Below are positions 23,098 through 35,854 of a DNA stretch of 64,000 nucleotides, in pieces (position 1 is the first letter of the stretch; each line of letters begins with the position of its first letter). The stretch spans positions 38,784,754 through 38,848,753 of the forward strand of contig CM018035.1 of NCBI GenBank assembly GCA_008638375.1, given 5' to 3'. This DNA comes from Nyssa sinensis. Taxonomy: Eukaryota > Streptophyta > Magnoliopsida > Cornales > Nyssaceae. The position numbers and the translations under genes are program-made. The notes beneath the pieces are model-generated. The model saw nothing but the letters and a program-made list of their open reading frames with translations, did no database searches and was not told where the DNA came from.

Positions 23098-23102
23098 CTG
23101 CC
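23098..23102. repeat. Left target-site duplication of solo LTR F (CTGCC)
   Basis: CTGCC here and at 41015-41019 bracket F. Sequence of C continues after the second copy with TAACTCGGGTC. Confidence 0.8.
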
Positions 23103-23849
23103 TAGTCACGCCCCGAATTTCCACAAACTTGGGGGTGAGTGTAACGGAACTAAAAGAAAATAAAATAAAGGAACAAAAGACAATCACATATATTTCAACA
23201 CTAACTCAGTCCAGACTTTGATACAAATTCGTAAGCCTTATTCATTGCTTCACAACATATAAATTAAACATGCTTAATTCAGGACTTATCCCTTTGTACA
23301 ACATCAAAATATGCCCCACGGGCCAAATATGGTTCCTAGTTCTTTCCTTCATTATGGCATCACTAAATCTCACGTAGCCGGAGTGTCATCTGAAATGGTA
23401 TCCCACGAATGGGTCAACTCAACTGCTGGCATAATATAATGCTAATGCAAGAAACAAAATTAAGGCGTGGCATGTGGAAATGTACATTTATCTCTACATG
23501 TCATCCAATGTCATCGATGCAGTATATGAACAATATGCATAACGCACCCATACAAACTCCATGTCACACCCATGTCTTGCTTTACGGACCTTCCCCGCTG
23601 GCCTGCAAATACCACAATATGTCTCGCTTCACGGTCTAGACCCCGTCTGGCATGCGAGTACCAATGGCCGATTTTGGGTTTTTCACCACAGGATCTACAC
23701 CCTTATAATGTACAGCACCACGTGCTTAACTCACACCATGTTTCAAGGAATCACATTATGCCAATATGCTTTGATTCCACCATGCCATGATATGATCTTA
23801 ATAAAGCATCTTATCCATACATGAAGCTAACAATGCTCCTTCCCGTTCA
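23103..23849 (-). mobile_element. First piece of solo LTR F
   Basis: This is LTR sequence from the CACGCCCCGAATTTCC end up to the LINE. The exact junction with the LINE is uncertain by some tens of bases because I could not find a convincing LINE target duplication. ORFs at 23409-23824 overlap in several frames and have no domain. Confidence 0.6.
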
Positions 23850-23900
23850 TTACAAGCCCAGTCATCAAATGCTATTGTTCAAAATCAAGAGGGTTCAGTT

Positions 23901-24614
23901 TTGCTAACTACAACACTAGTGCTTACTCTCGTCCCTCATGGTGATCATGCCGTATCTATTGAGGAGGAAGTAATGCATGTTATGGATGCATCTAAAGCTA
24001 GTCCAGATCAGCAAGGATTCCAAACTTCCCAAGCTACCGAGCGTGGAGGGAAATGGCAACAAGAGCCAAGCTCAGGTTCTTCTACGCGCCAAAGTACTAG
24101 ACCCTCTCATGGTGGACCTGCATCACTTGAGCATGCTTCATCCTCTCCAGCTCTTTCATGGGCAGATGGAGTAGAATAAGGGGAATTCATCCCCCAAGCG
24201 GCTCTTAATCTAGGAAAAAACTTTGGAGGTTTCTCATATGATTGTTCCTTCATGTGTGGACCAGAGGCAGCTACGCTCATTAGCTCTCAAGGAACTAGGA
24301 CTCACGACAAAGGAAGAAGACAGACTCAGCCATTGGCACGTGTAGCTCCCTCAATGGCCAGACAAAGTGGGCGTTCAGATCCTGCCCCATCCCAGGCTCA
24401 CTACGTGTCAAATGGGGAAGCCAGACGATCAGATCCTAAGGCTGGGGATGAAGGACTTCAAAAAGTTGCCCAAGCTTCTAATCCAAGTGGCGCAAACAGA
24501 CACAAGGTCAATCTTCATCCGCCATGTACAGGAGCAAGCAGACTTGTCCCTGAGCTCAATCCCAAGATGCAAGCTGGTCCACCTAGCCCACCTTTTGCGT
24601 AAAACACTAGTCCC
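23901..24614 (+). pseudogene. LINE ORF1, upstream part
   Basis: Frames rich in Ser, Gln and Pro run up to the A2 insertion, as in the low-complexity N-terminal part of plant L1 ORF1. The reading passes WADGVE, a TAA at 24177, then GEFIP in the same frame, so a stop has arisen in a once-open frame. No folded domain is visible here. Assignment rests on position just upstream of the DUF4283 part on the other side of A2. Confidence 0.5.
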
Positions 24615-25114
24615 TCTAATGTAATACCCCAACCCGGGATACCCGGTCATGTAGCACGTATTACAAGATTATGAAAATTTATGTGAAGAGTTTTACACTC
24701 AAAAGAATAATTAATTAATTAAATTATTAATTAATTAAACATACGAAATAATTCTTTAATTTCAAAATGAATATTAAAATGCACCATTGCATTTACATGG
24801 AAGGTGTATCATGTATGTATAAGTATATATGTGATCCAATATGTATGCATGTATGTATATGATTAAATTAAAAATATATAGGTAAAAATATCTAAAAGTG
24901 TGTGTGAATAGTGCAGTGTGTGTGTGTGTGTGTGTCGGTTGAGGTGTGTGTCTCCATGTGTATTGGTGTGTGAATATATATATATATATATATATAATAT
25001 ACATATATATACAAATATCAACCATAGATTGAAGGAAAAGCTGAGAAATTGTAAAGTTAAATTGATTAGGTGTAAGAGAAATTTATGAGAAGTCAAGAAT
25101 AGGGGCTGGGACGT

Positions 25115-25116
<2 letters not shown>

Positions 25117-25150
<34 letters not shown>
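25117..25150. repeat. GA dinucleotide microsatellite
   Basis: Seventeen AG units in LTR A2. The same LTR position in G has a CT run near 46660 on the opposite strand. Confidence 0.9.
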
Positions 25151-25154
<4 letters not shown>

Positions 25155-27889
25155 GTCGATTGCCTTCTTTAAAAAGCCAAAGCATGCATTTCATGCTTAC
25201 ACCCTAAGGAAGCAAACTGAATAAGAAAGGAGACTGAGGAGAATAGAAGAGAATCGGAGCAAGAGGAAGAAGAAAACAGTGACAAAAGGTGAGAAGTTTG
25301 AAAGTTCATAAAATTCTCTCTCTAAAATTTCTCTATGTATAATCTATTTTTAAGCCTTTATATTGTACATATGACATGAAGAACATGTTTAGATCAGTTT
25401 AAGAATGGAATTTTAGCTTTTAAACACTTAGAAATGTGGAACCCAGAAATTATGGCCATTGATGACCTTGCTTGAAGCAGGTCTGGTCCAATGTTCACCA
25501 AACTAGTTTTGGTTTATCAAAACCTAAACTAGACACTACGAGAAACTTAAAAACCAATATACACGATCAAAAATTCCAACAAAAGCCCCTCAAATAATTA
25601 GTTGCAGGATTCGGGTTTGGGGACCAACTTTCCAAAATCGCCCCAAAACGAGTATATTAAAATGAAAACTAAAACTACATGAAAAATGGATCATAAAGGA
25701 TCAAACCCGAAGAATTTTAGCTCAAAAATGAGCATTTACAGTTAGATTATTGGTCTAGGTTAACAAAGTAAAAACCGAAACAAGGAGTTCAGTTTAAACT
25801 CCCAAGTGAATGCCAAGCTAGTCGTTTATACCTTAGAATCAATTTGGGACCAAAACAGAGGGATTTAGTTGAGTAAGAAGTCACAAAATAGAAGGAAATG
25901 GAAAACTGTAATTAGGGCAACAGTGGGGCTCGAATGAAGAAGGTGACAGTGAGTCAACTCGGTTTTAAAAACCAGGTTGAGTTGACTCGGGACACGTGTT
26001 AAAAGACAGAAGGGCCACCGCATTAAGTGGGACGACGCCGTTTTGAGCTATGTTTTAAAATAAAACATTAGGGCTGACGTCATCATGATGTCAGCATCAC
26101 GCAATGAACCGTGTAAACCGGACCGGTTCACTTAAAAAGGGACAGAACCAACTGGTTCAGACCAGAATTTTTGGTATTTAGAAATTGACCCCCAACTGTT
26201 TTTCGGATTTACACTGTGGCCCAACTTTTGAGAATTTTGTTCAATTACACCCCTGGAAAAATATCTAAATAATCAAATAATTATTTAATTATTTTATAAT
26301 TAAGGTAAAATTTCTATTTTACCCTTGAGTCATAAATAGAGCAAATGAAGTCCAAATTAAACATATGAATAGTGTATCCTTACTATTTTGGATATTCTGA
26401 GAAAAATGGTAGGGTCCGTTTTACGAGACGGGACCCGAAAAATAAAGTCACGTAAGGGGTAAATGACCAAAATACCCTTTGTCTAAAATTAACAAGTTAT
26501 TAGTGTATTCTGAGTCCAATGGTGAGGTCCATGACACGAGACGGGGTCCCGAAAAATAAAGACGCGTAAAGGGGTAAAAAGACCAAAATACCCCTGGTAC
26601 CCCTAAAGCCAAAATAAAACCAGAAGAGGTCTAAATTGACTTTCTTTGACATCCCGGACTCAATAATGAAGTCCAAATTATGAAACGAAGTACGGAAAAA
26701 TGTGACACGTAAAATGATAAAAGGACCATTTTGCCCTTTTACATGCAAGAGGCCAAATAAACTTTTAAGAAAGCCTAAACCGACTTTCTTCGACACTCCG
26801 GACTCAATGGTAGAGTCTATTCAAATGAAAGAATGTCTAAATTAAAAGGACATAAAATTTGATGAATAGTATCTGTCAGATGACTATAAATTAGAGTAAT
26901 GCCAAAGTATTAATACTAAGGCGTATACGAGAAAATGAAATACGAAAAGACACGACACGTAAACATGTCAAATAAATAACTTTAAATTAAAGTTTATGGA
27001 GCTATCAGAAGAGTATAAATTGAAATAAATTCAATTTCTAAACACATTAATTGTGTCATAAGTTAAGAGTACGAGTTAAGTTAAGTACATATGAAATTAT
27101 GAGATCATTTTAGGATCTAATAGCATAAGTTAAGGAATATCGAGATGATATTACAATGAATGTGAAGTTGATGAGATGTTTATGAATTGTTCTTAGGAAC
27201 TACAAGGAAAGTGGGAAAGCGCATTATTAGCACTAACCCTAAAGGACCAAGGTGAGTAACCCTACGTTCGAAGTAGAGATTTAACTTCACGGATTTCAAT
27301 GAAGTTTTGAGTTCAAGTCATGAAAAGTATTTGAATATCGAATTCAGTTTTCATACGTCTTTTGTTTTAAATTACTCTGCTCAGATAACAGATTTATTTA
27401 CAGTCCTTTTAAATATGCCTTAGCATGTTTGAGTTTTATTGCAAAATCTCTGAGATATATTCTGAATTCGTATATTCTGAGAATTGAAAGTCTATTATAA
27501 AGTTATATACCTTATGTTTGAATACTCTTGAATAGTATTTATGAGAAGAAGCCATGAGATAAAAGTAGTTTTCTTGAAATACAAGATAACTGTGCATAAG
27601 CACGAGACAGGGTATTGGAGTTCGCAAGGGACTCTATTATCCTGTGGAGCCGACAAGCTTTTGGGTTCTACGGAATTCAATGGATTGTCACATGTCTGGT
27701 AGCAGGATCTAATCCCACAGGCAAAGAGATATCTCGACAAGAGTAAAACGGGAGTCTGGTTCGAAACAGATTCCAAGAGTAAAAGTGAGAAGAAAAGATA
27801 TTTGAAAATGAAAGCAGATTTTAAATCTTCATTTTCATATTTACATGTATGAGTTCACATATACTCTATTTAAAGAAGAACACATTTTT

Positions 27890-28250
27890 AGCTTGAACAC
27901 TTTACATGTTCCAGAGTTACGAGTTTTATAGAATGCATATATATTTTGTATTCAGAGTTACAAGTTTTATATGACAAAGCATATGTTAGCTTGAATATCT
28001 CAAATGTTTCAAAGCTATGAGTTTTATGGAATGCACATATTTGCATTCAAAATTACAAGTTTTATATGAAAAAGCATATGTTAGCTTGAACACTTTACAT
28101 GTTTCAAAGCTATAAGTTTTATGGAATGCATATATTTGTATTCAAAGTTACAAGTTTTATATGAAAAAGCATATGTTAGCTTGAATACTTTACATGTTTC
28201 AAAGCTATGAGTTTTATGAATGCATATATTCTGTATTCAAAAGATACGAA
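27890..28250 (+). repeat. Four tandem units of about 95 bp in LTR A2
   Basis: Each unit runs TTAGCTTGAAYACTTTACATG, a TTTCAAAGCTATGAG core, then GTATTCAAAGTTACAAG and TTTTATATGAAAAAGCATAT. The other LTRs have one to three degenerate units at the corresponding place, for example 9180-9440 and 43735-43960 on the minus strand. Confidence 0.7.
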
Positions 28251-29241
28251 CAATTGACAGTGATTGATTTATAAACTTTATGAACTAAAACCACTGTTGA
28301 TTGAAAACCCCATGACGAATGTTGGAATTGCTAACAAGCTTAGATTAGCTTACCCGAACTTTGTTCGGATCCCCCTTTCAGGTGACTGACAGCAGTCGAG
28401 TTTTGAAGACAGTGAATCTGCCGGCTTCTGGAGATATGATTAGATGGTTCCTTGGTGGAGTTATGTAGAGTTCATTAGCACTTATGTTTAGGAGACAGTA
28501 CGACAATATGTATAAACCCTTCAAGGTAATTAATGTTGATGGTGGTATGATTTAAGTATTTAAAATTTTAGTTATGCTTTGATTGTATAACCATGTGTCT
28601 GCTATATGAGTAGAGCGGCAGTACCGGGTGGTGTGCTTAAATTTTAAATGAGAAAAGAAAAAGTTTTCACTCTTCCGCAAAACACGAGTTGCACCGCCGT
28701 CCGATACCGTTACTTACAGGACCGTTCCGCCCAATGGCCCTCGGGTCTGAGGGTGGCGGGTCGCGATCCGGGAATCCGCACAGGGTGAATTTCGGGTCGT
28801 GACATCTACTGTGCTAACTCCAAGCGGTGAAGACAAAGACATGGACCCTTTCCATACGTCATGTGTAGGCACAGACAGGTTACACTCTAAGGTCACTGTC
28901 AAGACCCATTCCAGTCCTCCACCTATACTGCCTGTTGCTAAAAAAAGTTATAACCTTTCTGTGCTAGCAACCTATGATGCCCCTGCAGCAGCCTACTGCT
29001 CAAGTCAGGTAACCTCTAGGCAGACTCACTCTGACTGCCCATCAGTTTGGTAGCGTGTTAACATACCTAACCTAAAAAGCTGATACTCCCAAAACCTCCC
29101 TCCAGCCGATTAAAAAATCTTCCTCCTTGTCAGGTCCCCATTCGGCTGACTTTATGCCCATTCCAGTTTGGTCCTCCCTGTTCCAAAAATCTTCCTCTCC
29201 TAAAAAATTCACTTTGGAATACAAACCTCCTCAACTTTAGG

Positions 29242-30126
29242 GTGACCGAATCACTGTCCTACCTCTCCCAAGATGTTTTTCAAGTTGGAATCCCAGGCTG
29301 GGAAAACACACTAGTTGGTTATTTTTTAGACAAAAAAATGTCATTTTTATGGGTCCAAAAGGTTGCTGGAAAATTATGGAGCAAAGAAGGGTTAATTGAA
29401 GTTTTAACAAATGGCAATGGTTTATTCTTCTTCAAATTTGACTCCATGCATGCTGTAAACCATATCCTTGAAGGAGGTTACTGGCACTTTTCTGGACGGC
29501 ATATCATACTTCAATGATGGCAACCGGGCATGGTTCTGTCCAAGAAAAATGTTGCAAAAATCCCAATTTGGATTAAATTTTACAATATTCCATATGAGCT
29601 TTGGACAACCCAAGGGCTTAGTTATGTTGCTAGTGCCATTGGGAAACCTCTATATGTAGATTCTCATACTGAGGAGCAATCAAGGATCAGCTATGCTAGA
29701 ATTTGTGTGGAGGCGGATGCTTCTAAGGAGCTTCCTGATTGTTTTGATATAAAATTGCCAAACCTCTCGAAAGTTGAAATTCTTGTGGAGTACCAACGGC
29801 TTCCTGCTATGTGCTCTCACTGTCACACGTTTGGGCATAGAATTGTTAATTGCCCATCCATGAATAGTACTAAAAGGCAAGCTGTTCCTTCCTCCTCAAT
29901 CGTGGCAAACAATGTGAATAAGGGTGAATGGAGAATGGTCTCTAACAAGGGCAAATGTGTTCAAAGTGCAGCTGAAACCAACACCCTAATCGATGCCCCC
30001 CTCACTACTAATTTCAACACAACCATAAGGCAGCAAATTGTTCATTCTAAAGCTACGCTTAAAAATTCTACTGAGATAAGTTCTACTAGCATTGGTCCAG
30101 CCATTGCTAGTCTTGATTCCCAGTAG
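29242..30126 (+). pseudogene. LINE ORF1: DUF4283-type domain and CCHC zinc knuckle
   Basis: A single frame of 294 codons with one TGA at 29515 covers the nucleic-acid-binding protein of a plant L1 LINE. The N-terminal half has the DUF4283 pattern (GLIEVLTNGNGLFFFKFDS, then ILEGGYWHFSGRHIIL), continues through IPIWIKFYNIPYELW, and is followed at about residues 190-205 by a knuckle CSHCHTFGHRIVNC with all four ligands. The C-terminal part is Ser/Thr-rich and poorly conserved. The family coats LINE RNA and assists reverse transcription. A2 lies just upstream; ORF2 starts 330 bases downstream. Only the internal stop disables this stretch. Confidence 0.8.
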
Positions 30127-30159
30127 TTAGATAGCCCTTATCCTTCCTCTCATAATATT

Positions 30160-30459
30160 GTGGACATGGCAATTACACTGGACCCAAATCCTATTTCCTC
30201 CACTCACAGTGACGAATTTCTAAAGGATTATATCTCAGGTGATTCTCTTTTAGAAGCCAGTTCCCCTTGTGAATGTAGCTACTCTACTTCTACTGCTTCT
30301 CTAGATTCCAACACTTTAGTGGACAAAATTACCAAAGTTGATGAAGCTAACATTGGTAGTAATTATAAACGGAATCAGCTAAGGAAGCAAAGATGGAAGA
30401 GAAAAATCTTACGGATGCAGGGAACATCAGGTTCCAATACTCTTCTATTTTCTCCATGA
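30160..30459 (+). pseudogene. LINE ORF1 C-terminal remainder or inter-ORF region
   Basis: An open stretch of 99 codons without a known domain joins ORF1 to ORF2 and ends in a basic run (KQRWKRKIL). It is probably the tail of ORF1 after the stop at 30124. The first ATG of ORF2 overlaps its end in another frame. Confidence 0.4.
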
Positions 30460-31647
30460 ATTTTGCTTGTTGGAACATAAGGGGTATGAACAACCCCTCA
30501 AAACAGCAGGAAATCCGTTCCTTAGTCCATATTTATTCAGTTTTGTTTCATTGGTATTGTAGAGACCAAAATTAAGTATGCTTCTAGAGACATTATAGCT
30601 AACTCTCTCATTCCTAGTTGGTCTTTTTTGCATAATTACTCTTATTCCCCTAATGGGAGTATTTGGATTGGCTGGCATAACTCTATTCTGCAGATAAATT
30701 CCTCATGTGCCGATGCTCAAGCTATTCATTGTAACGCCACTGTTCGGGCCACCAATTGCCCCTATCATCATCTCTGTTATTTACGGGTCTAACTCCCCTA
30801 CTCAACGATGTGATTTATAGAGAGACATTCACCTCCAGGCCTCTATCTCGCAGGATACTCCTTGGCTTATTATTGGTGACTTCAATGCTATTCAATTTCC
30901 TCATGAGAGAAGAGGTGGCAATCTGGATTGCCCAAATATTATGAATGATTGCAACAAATGTTTTATGACTTCAGAGCTTGAGGACTTAAAGTTTTCTGGG
31001 CATTTCTTCACATGGTCCAATGGGCAGGCCGCTCCTCAAGCCATTCAAAGAAAGCTTGACAGAGCTCTTGTAAATCAAGCTTGGCTTACTACTTTTCCAT
31101 CTGCTGATACCAAATTTCTTCCTCTTGGCCTCTCGAATCACTCTCCAATTATTGTTAGATCGGGCATTCCCTTGAAAAAGAGCAAAATTCCTTTCAAATT
31201 CTTCAATTTCTAGGCTGACTATGAAGAATTTTTACCTACTATTGAGTAGGCTTGGAATTCAACCTTTCAAGGCACAGCCATGTTCATCTGTTGCCAGAAG
31301 CTTAAAAAGGTAAAATATGCTCTTAAGGCCTTCAACTGGCAAAGATTTCTAGACATCTCTTCTCGTGTCCAAGAAACTCGCAACAAGCTTCATGACATAC
31401 AAAACCTCCTTCAGCAGTCTCCTGGGAATTGCAGACTCATTCGAGAGGAAAAAGAAGCCCTCCATCTTTATTATTCCATCCTTTCCAACGAGGAAAGCCT
31501 AGCCAAGCAAAATTCCCAGGTTCAATGGCTTTCAAAAGGTGATCAAAATGCCTCATTCTTCTTTAAATCAGTGCTTAACCAGAGAAACCGCAACAAGATT
31601 GTCAGCCTCATTGATGCAAATGGTAATAGAATTGATGACACCAAAGA
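30456..31647 (+). pseudogene. LINE ORF2: apurinic-type endonuclease and linker
   Basis: The N-terminus MNFACWNIRGMNNP is the hallmark start of the L1 endonuclease that nicks target DNA. Later blocks include the active-site GDFNAI, the ITWS-like FFTWSN followed by RKLDRALVN, and SNHSPI with the catalytic histidine. Several frameshifts (near 30540, 30780 and 30900) and stops (after FKFFNF at 31211) break it. From 31280 the linker to the reverse transcriptase is open (QVQWLSKGDQNASFFF) until LTR A3 interrupts it within IDDTKD. The endonuclease fold is complete in outline but not translatable. Confidence 0.75.
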
Positions 31648-34600
31648 TGTCACGACCCGAAACCCACCCTCTGCGGATTTCGTATCACGACCGCCACCCT
31701 CAGGCCCGAGGACCCTTGGGCGAAGGCTCGCATCTGCAGCGGTATCGAATAGATGTGTTTCAAGTGGTTGCGGAAGCGTGAAAAACTTTTTTTCTTTTCT
31801 TTCTTATTTAAAATTTGCACATCCGTCCGGTACTGCCGCTCTTCACATTTCGGTATACATGTATAATCATACATTCAGAGCATATCTAAAAACTTAAAGA
31901 CTTTATAATATTACATATCACTGCCCTGAGGGCTTAATACATATTTTGTACCGTTTACTACTACAGGAGTTCGTACTAAAAATTCACATGGCTTCATAAG
32001 GCAACTACTTAAGTACAACTTCCCAAAATGGCAGATCCATCGTCTTCGTCTTCAAATCAAAAACTGCCTTTTGCCATTTACCTGAAAGGGGGATCCAAAC
32101 AAAGTCCGGGTAAGCTAATCTAAGCTTGTGAGTAATTCCTGCATTCATCATGGGGTTTTCAACTGGTAGTGGTTTATCACTTGAGAGTTTATAAAATACT
32201 CATTACTAATTGTTCAGTACAATTTAGAACACAAGATATATGCATTCTCAAAACGGATGGCTTGAAACATTTAAAACATTCAAGATATGCTTATACTTAT
32301 GAACTTCAAAATATATAACATAACATGTCATCCTTAAATAGAGTCTATAAAACTCGAAACATATGCATTTCATAAAACAGATAGCTTTGAAACAATTAAA
32401 TTATTCAAGCTAAACTCGTACTTTGTTAATAAAGTATATAAACTTTAAAACACATAAATATGTATTTTGGAAATGAGGGTAAAACCTGCTTTCATTTTCA
32501 AAATCACTTTGTCATCTTTTCTCTTTAATTAGGTGGAATCTGTTTCGAACCAGACTCCCATTTTACTGCAATGCTACAATGGAGATATCTCATTTGCCTG
32601 GGGGATTAGATCCTTCTACCGGGCATTTCTTCGTGTCATAGTTGAATCCCGAAGGATTTTAACGTCACATGGGGTGGTATTTAGTACCGTTTATCTTGTA
32701 AAACATTTATCACATGACTTTTTCAATAGATACGTTCATGAGTATTTAAAACATGAAATGTATAATTTCTACAATAGAACTTCAAATACTTGTAACAATC
32801 AAATTCAGAATATTAAACAAGATTTGTATTTTAACTTAGACATGCTAAGAACACATTTTTAAGAAAGCTGTAAAGGAAACATTTACTGAGCATGTCACAA
32901 TAAGGTTTATAAGAACAGAAATAATTTAAAACTGAAATCATGTAATATACTGAATTTGAAACTTTAAACACTTCATATCTTTGAACTTAAAACCTTTTCA
33001 AATCCATGGAGTTAAATCTCCACTTCAAATACAGCGTTACTCACCTCGGTCCTTTAGGTTTAGTGCTAAAATGCGCTTTCCCACTTCCTCCGTAATTCCT
33101 AAGAACAATTCATAACAGTCTCATTAACTTCACATTCACTGCAACATCATCTATCGATGTTTCTTAACTTATGCTTCAGTCATATCTCATCCTAACTGAT
33201 TTAACTCATACTCTTAACCAACGACACAATTATTATGTTAGAAATTTAATTCATTTCAACCTATACTCTTCTGGTAGCTCCATTGACTTTAATTTAAAGT
33301 TATTTACTTCACATGTTAACTGCGTCGTGTCTTCTCGTACTTTATTTCCTCGTAACTTGCCTTAGTTTAATATTTCGACAATACTTTAATTTATAGTCAT
33401 CTGACTAGGTGCTATTCATCAAATTTTATGTCTTTTTATTTTAGACATTTCTTTTGGTCGAATAGACTCTACCATTGAGTCCGGGGTGTCGAAGAAAGTC
33501 AGTTTAGGCTTTCCAAGATTTTAATTCAGACTTTTATATGTAAAAGGACAAAATGGTCATTTACCGTTTTACGTGTCTCATTTTTCTGTACTTCGTGTCG
33601 TAATTTGGACTCCATTATTGAGTCCAGGATGTCAAAGAAAGTCGATTTAGACCTTCTCTAGTTTCATTTTGGCTTTAGGGGTACTAGGGGTATTTTGGTC
33701 ATTTTACCCCTTTACGCGTCTTTATTTTTGGGACCTCATCTCATGTTGTGGACCTCACCATTGGACTCAGAAGGTCCGAGATAGTAAGAATACACTAGTA
33801 ACTTGTTAATTTTGGGCAAGGGGTATTTTGGTCATTTTGACATATTTATGGGTCTCAAATTTTTTGGGACCTCATCTCATGTCGTGGACCTCACCATTGG
33901 ACTTAGAAGGTCCGAGATAGTAAGATTACACTAATAACTTGTTAATTTTGGACAAGGGGTATTTTGGTCATTTACCTCTTTACGTGTCTTTATTTTTCGA
34001 GCCCCGTCTAGTAAAACAGACCCTACCAGTAGTCTCAGAATATCCAAAACAGTAAGGATACACTATTCATATGTTTAATTTGGACTTTATTTGATCAAGT
34101 TTTGAATTAGGGGCATAATAGTCATTTTACTTTATTTATTAAATAATTAAATTAATTATTTAATTATTTTTCAAGGGTCAAATTGAATAAGTTTTCCCTC
34201 AGTTGGGCCCCAGTAGAATTTCTTAGAAAGTTTGGGGTCAATCCGTAAATAAGGAAAGATTTGGTTTATTATATTTTAAATAATATAGAGAACTAGTGGG
34301 TTCGGTCCAACCCTAAGTGAACCGGTCCGGTTCACTTACAAACCGACCAGTTTAGCCGGTTTCACACGTAATGCTGACGTCAGGATGACGTCAGCCCTAA
34401 TGGTTAAAATTTAAAATTCTTAAACCTCTAAACGTCACCGTTTAAATAAACCCATAACCGGATTTAACCCGGACCCGTAACCGACCCGTTGTCCAACCCG
34501 ACCCGAACAGTGTCGTCTTCCCCATGAAGGTCGACACTGTTCATCCGAAACCCTAATATTTTTCAGTGGTATTTCGTGCAATTTTACCACTCCATTTTTC

Positions 34601-35854
34601 CTGTTTTCTTTTCCAATTAATTCCTAATATCTTAAGGCATGTTTCTACATTGTTCTTGGGACTCGAATTCAGCTCAATGACTCGATTTAAATCGCGATAA
34701 TCAGAGCTGTAACTTGTCGGTTCATGCTCGTTTCTTCACCATTTTTAGAATGGTTTGGTTCTGTGTGACCCTCAAGGTATGGGGATTTAGTTTTCATTCA
34801 CAATGGTAGGTTTAATAGTGAGTTTTTGGGTTTGGGTTTTGGAACCCGTACCTGCAACTCGCTTTCTCATGGTCATTTCTTTACAATTTTGATCGCGGTC
34901 AGGTGTTTTGGGGAAGTTTGTAGGGTCTACTAGAAGTCTTGATAGGCCAAATTGGGTTTGGGGAAGCTTGATTCAATTTCATCATTTTGGGTATTGCATT
35001 TCAGTAAAAATTTCTACCCCCTTGTAACCTCCGTTTTCTCCCTCGATTTTCCATGATTTTAAACCATTTTTCTTGCAAAATGAAGCTCATTCTACATAGA
35101 TTAAGACCCTATGTTTTCATGCTAAAATATGAACGAAATCGAATTAAATTTTGGTTGGGAATATACCTGTTTAAGCGGACTGTTCCCAATTTCTTTCTCC
35201 CTCTTCGGTTTCCAACTTCGTCTTCTTGCTTCGGCTTTCTTCTTCTTTTTCCAGAACTCTCTCTCTCTCTCTCTCTATCTCTATCTTTCTCTCTTTCTTT
35301 CACGATTATTTCCATGGGTGTGTATATAATCAATGTATATAGGTGTAAGAGATTTGATGGCTGCCACCTTTCCCTCACTTACCCTCTATCTCATCAACAG
35401 CCATACCCATCACTTTTCTGAATTTGGGCCACACTCTCCTCCATACCTCCTCACCTAATAGCATATAATATACATATTTTGTACATAGGCACCTTACTTT
35501 CCTTAACTTCATGTCTCCTCCATATATGTATATATATATATATATATATATGTGATATTTAATTTACATATTACACAACACACACACACACGGCTGATCT
35601 TTATATATATGTATATATATATATATATTTAATTAATTTCTTATGTTTAATTAATTAATAAATTGGTTATTCAATTAATCATTAATCATCATATTTTATA
35701 TTAATTTTAACTAATACTTAATTCCTCATATTAATAAATTAATTACATTAAATTAATTTATCATATTCTTATGGGCACAATATTTACACTCATTTTTTTT
35801 ATAACCTCGAAATACGTGTCATATGACCCGGTATTTTTGGGTCGGGGTATTACA
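31648..35854 (-). mobile_element. Solo LTR A3 without a target duplication
   Basis: On the minus strand the LTR starts TGTAATACCCCGACCC (35854) and ends CGGGTCGTGACA (31648), about 4.2 kb. It is an A-family LTR but the flanks (AAAGA and TTATC) do not match, unlike every other solo LTR here. LINE sequence lies on both sides. It holds CA/TA microsatellites near 35520-35630 and a CT run near 35250. The 109- and 122-codon frames inside are non-conserved LTR sequence. Confidence 0.8.

Larger units (their letters stand above)
19265..23102 (-). mobile_element. Second piece of solo LTR C
   Basis: C resumes after D with ATAGGCCTCGCTGAATAC, continuing the tandem motif that D interrupted. It then holds AT-rich LTR body, TA microsatellites (19580-19600, 19810-19830, 21020-21060, 21224-21262) and the Harbinger-like element. 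A 90-codon frame at 20133-20405 and an 87-codon frame at 20728-20991 have no recognisable domain and I do not support them as genes. It ends at the CTGCC target duplication of F. Confidence 0.7.
24615..28809 (+). mobile_element. Solo LTR A2 with TCTAA/TCTAC target duplication
   Basis: The LTR is 24620-28804, about 4.2 kb, from TGTAATACCCCAACCCGGG to TTTCGGGTCGTGACA. The flanking five bases differ at one position. It is a plus-strand copy of the A family and lacks the exon-like module found in D and H. It has a GA microsatellite (25117-25150), a 95-bp tandem block (27890-28250) and a hairpin at 28354-28368 just before CCCCCTTTCAGGTGA. No gene is visible; the 98-codon frame at 26500-26796 (-) is a shadow of conserved LTR sequence. 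Confidence 0.85.

Noticed and set aside
23901..24602. A host coding gene
   Set aside because: Overlapping frames here continue into LINE ORF1 once solo LTR A2 is removed.
32533..32862. 109-codon frame beginning MESVSNQTPIL and similar minus-strand frames at 18590, 27776 and 49662
   Set aside because: All come from one conserved non-coding LTR block read antisense; downstream parts differ and are interrupted.
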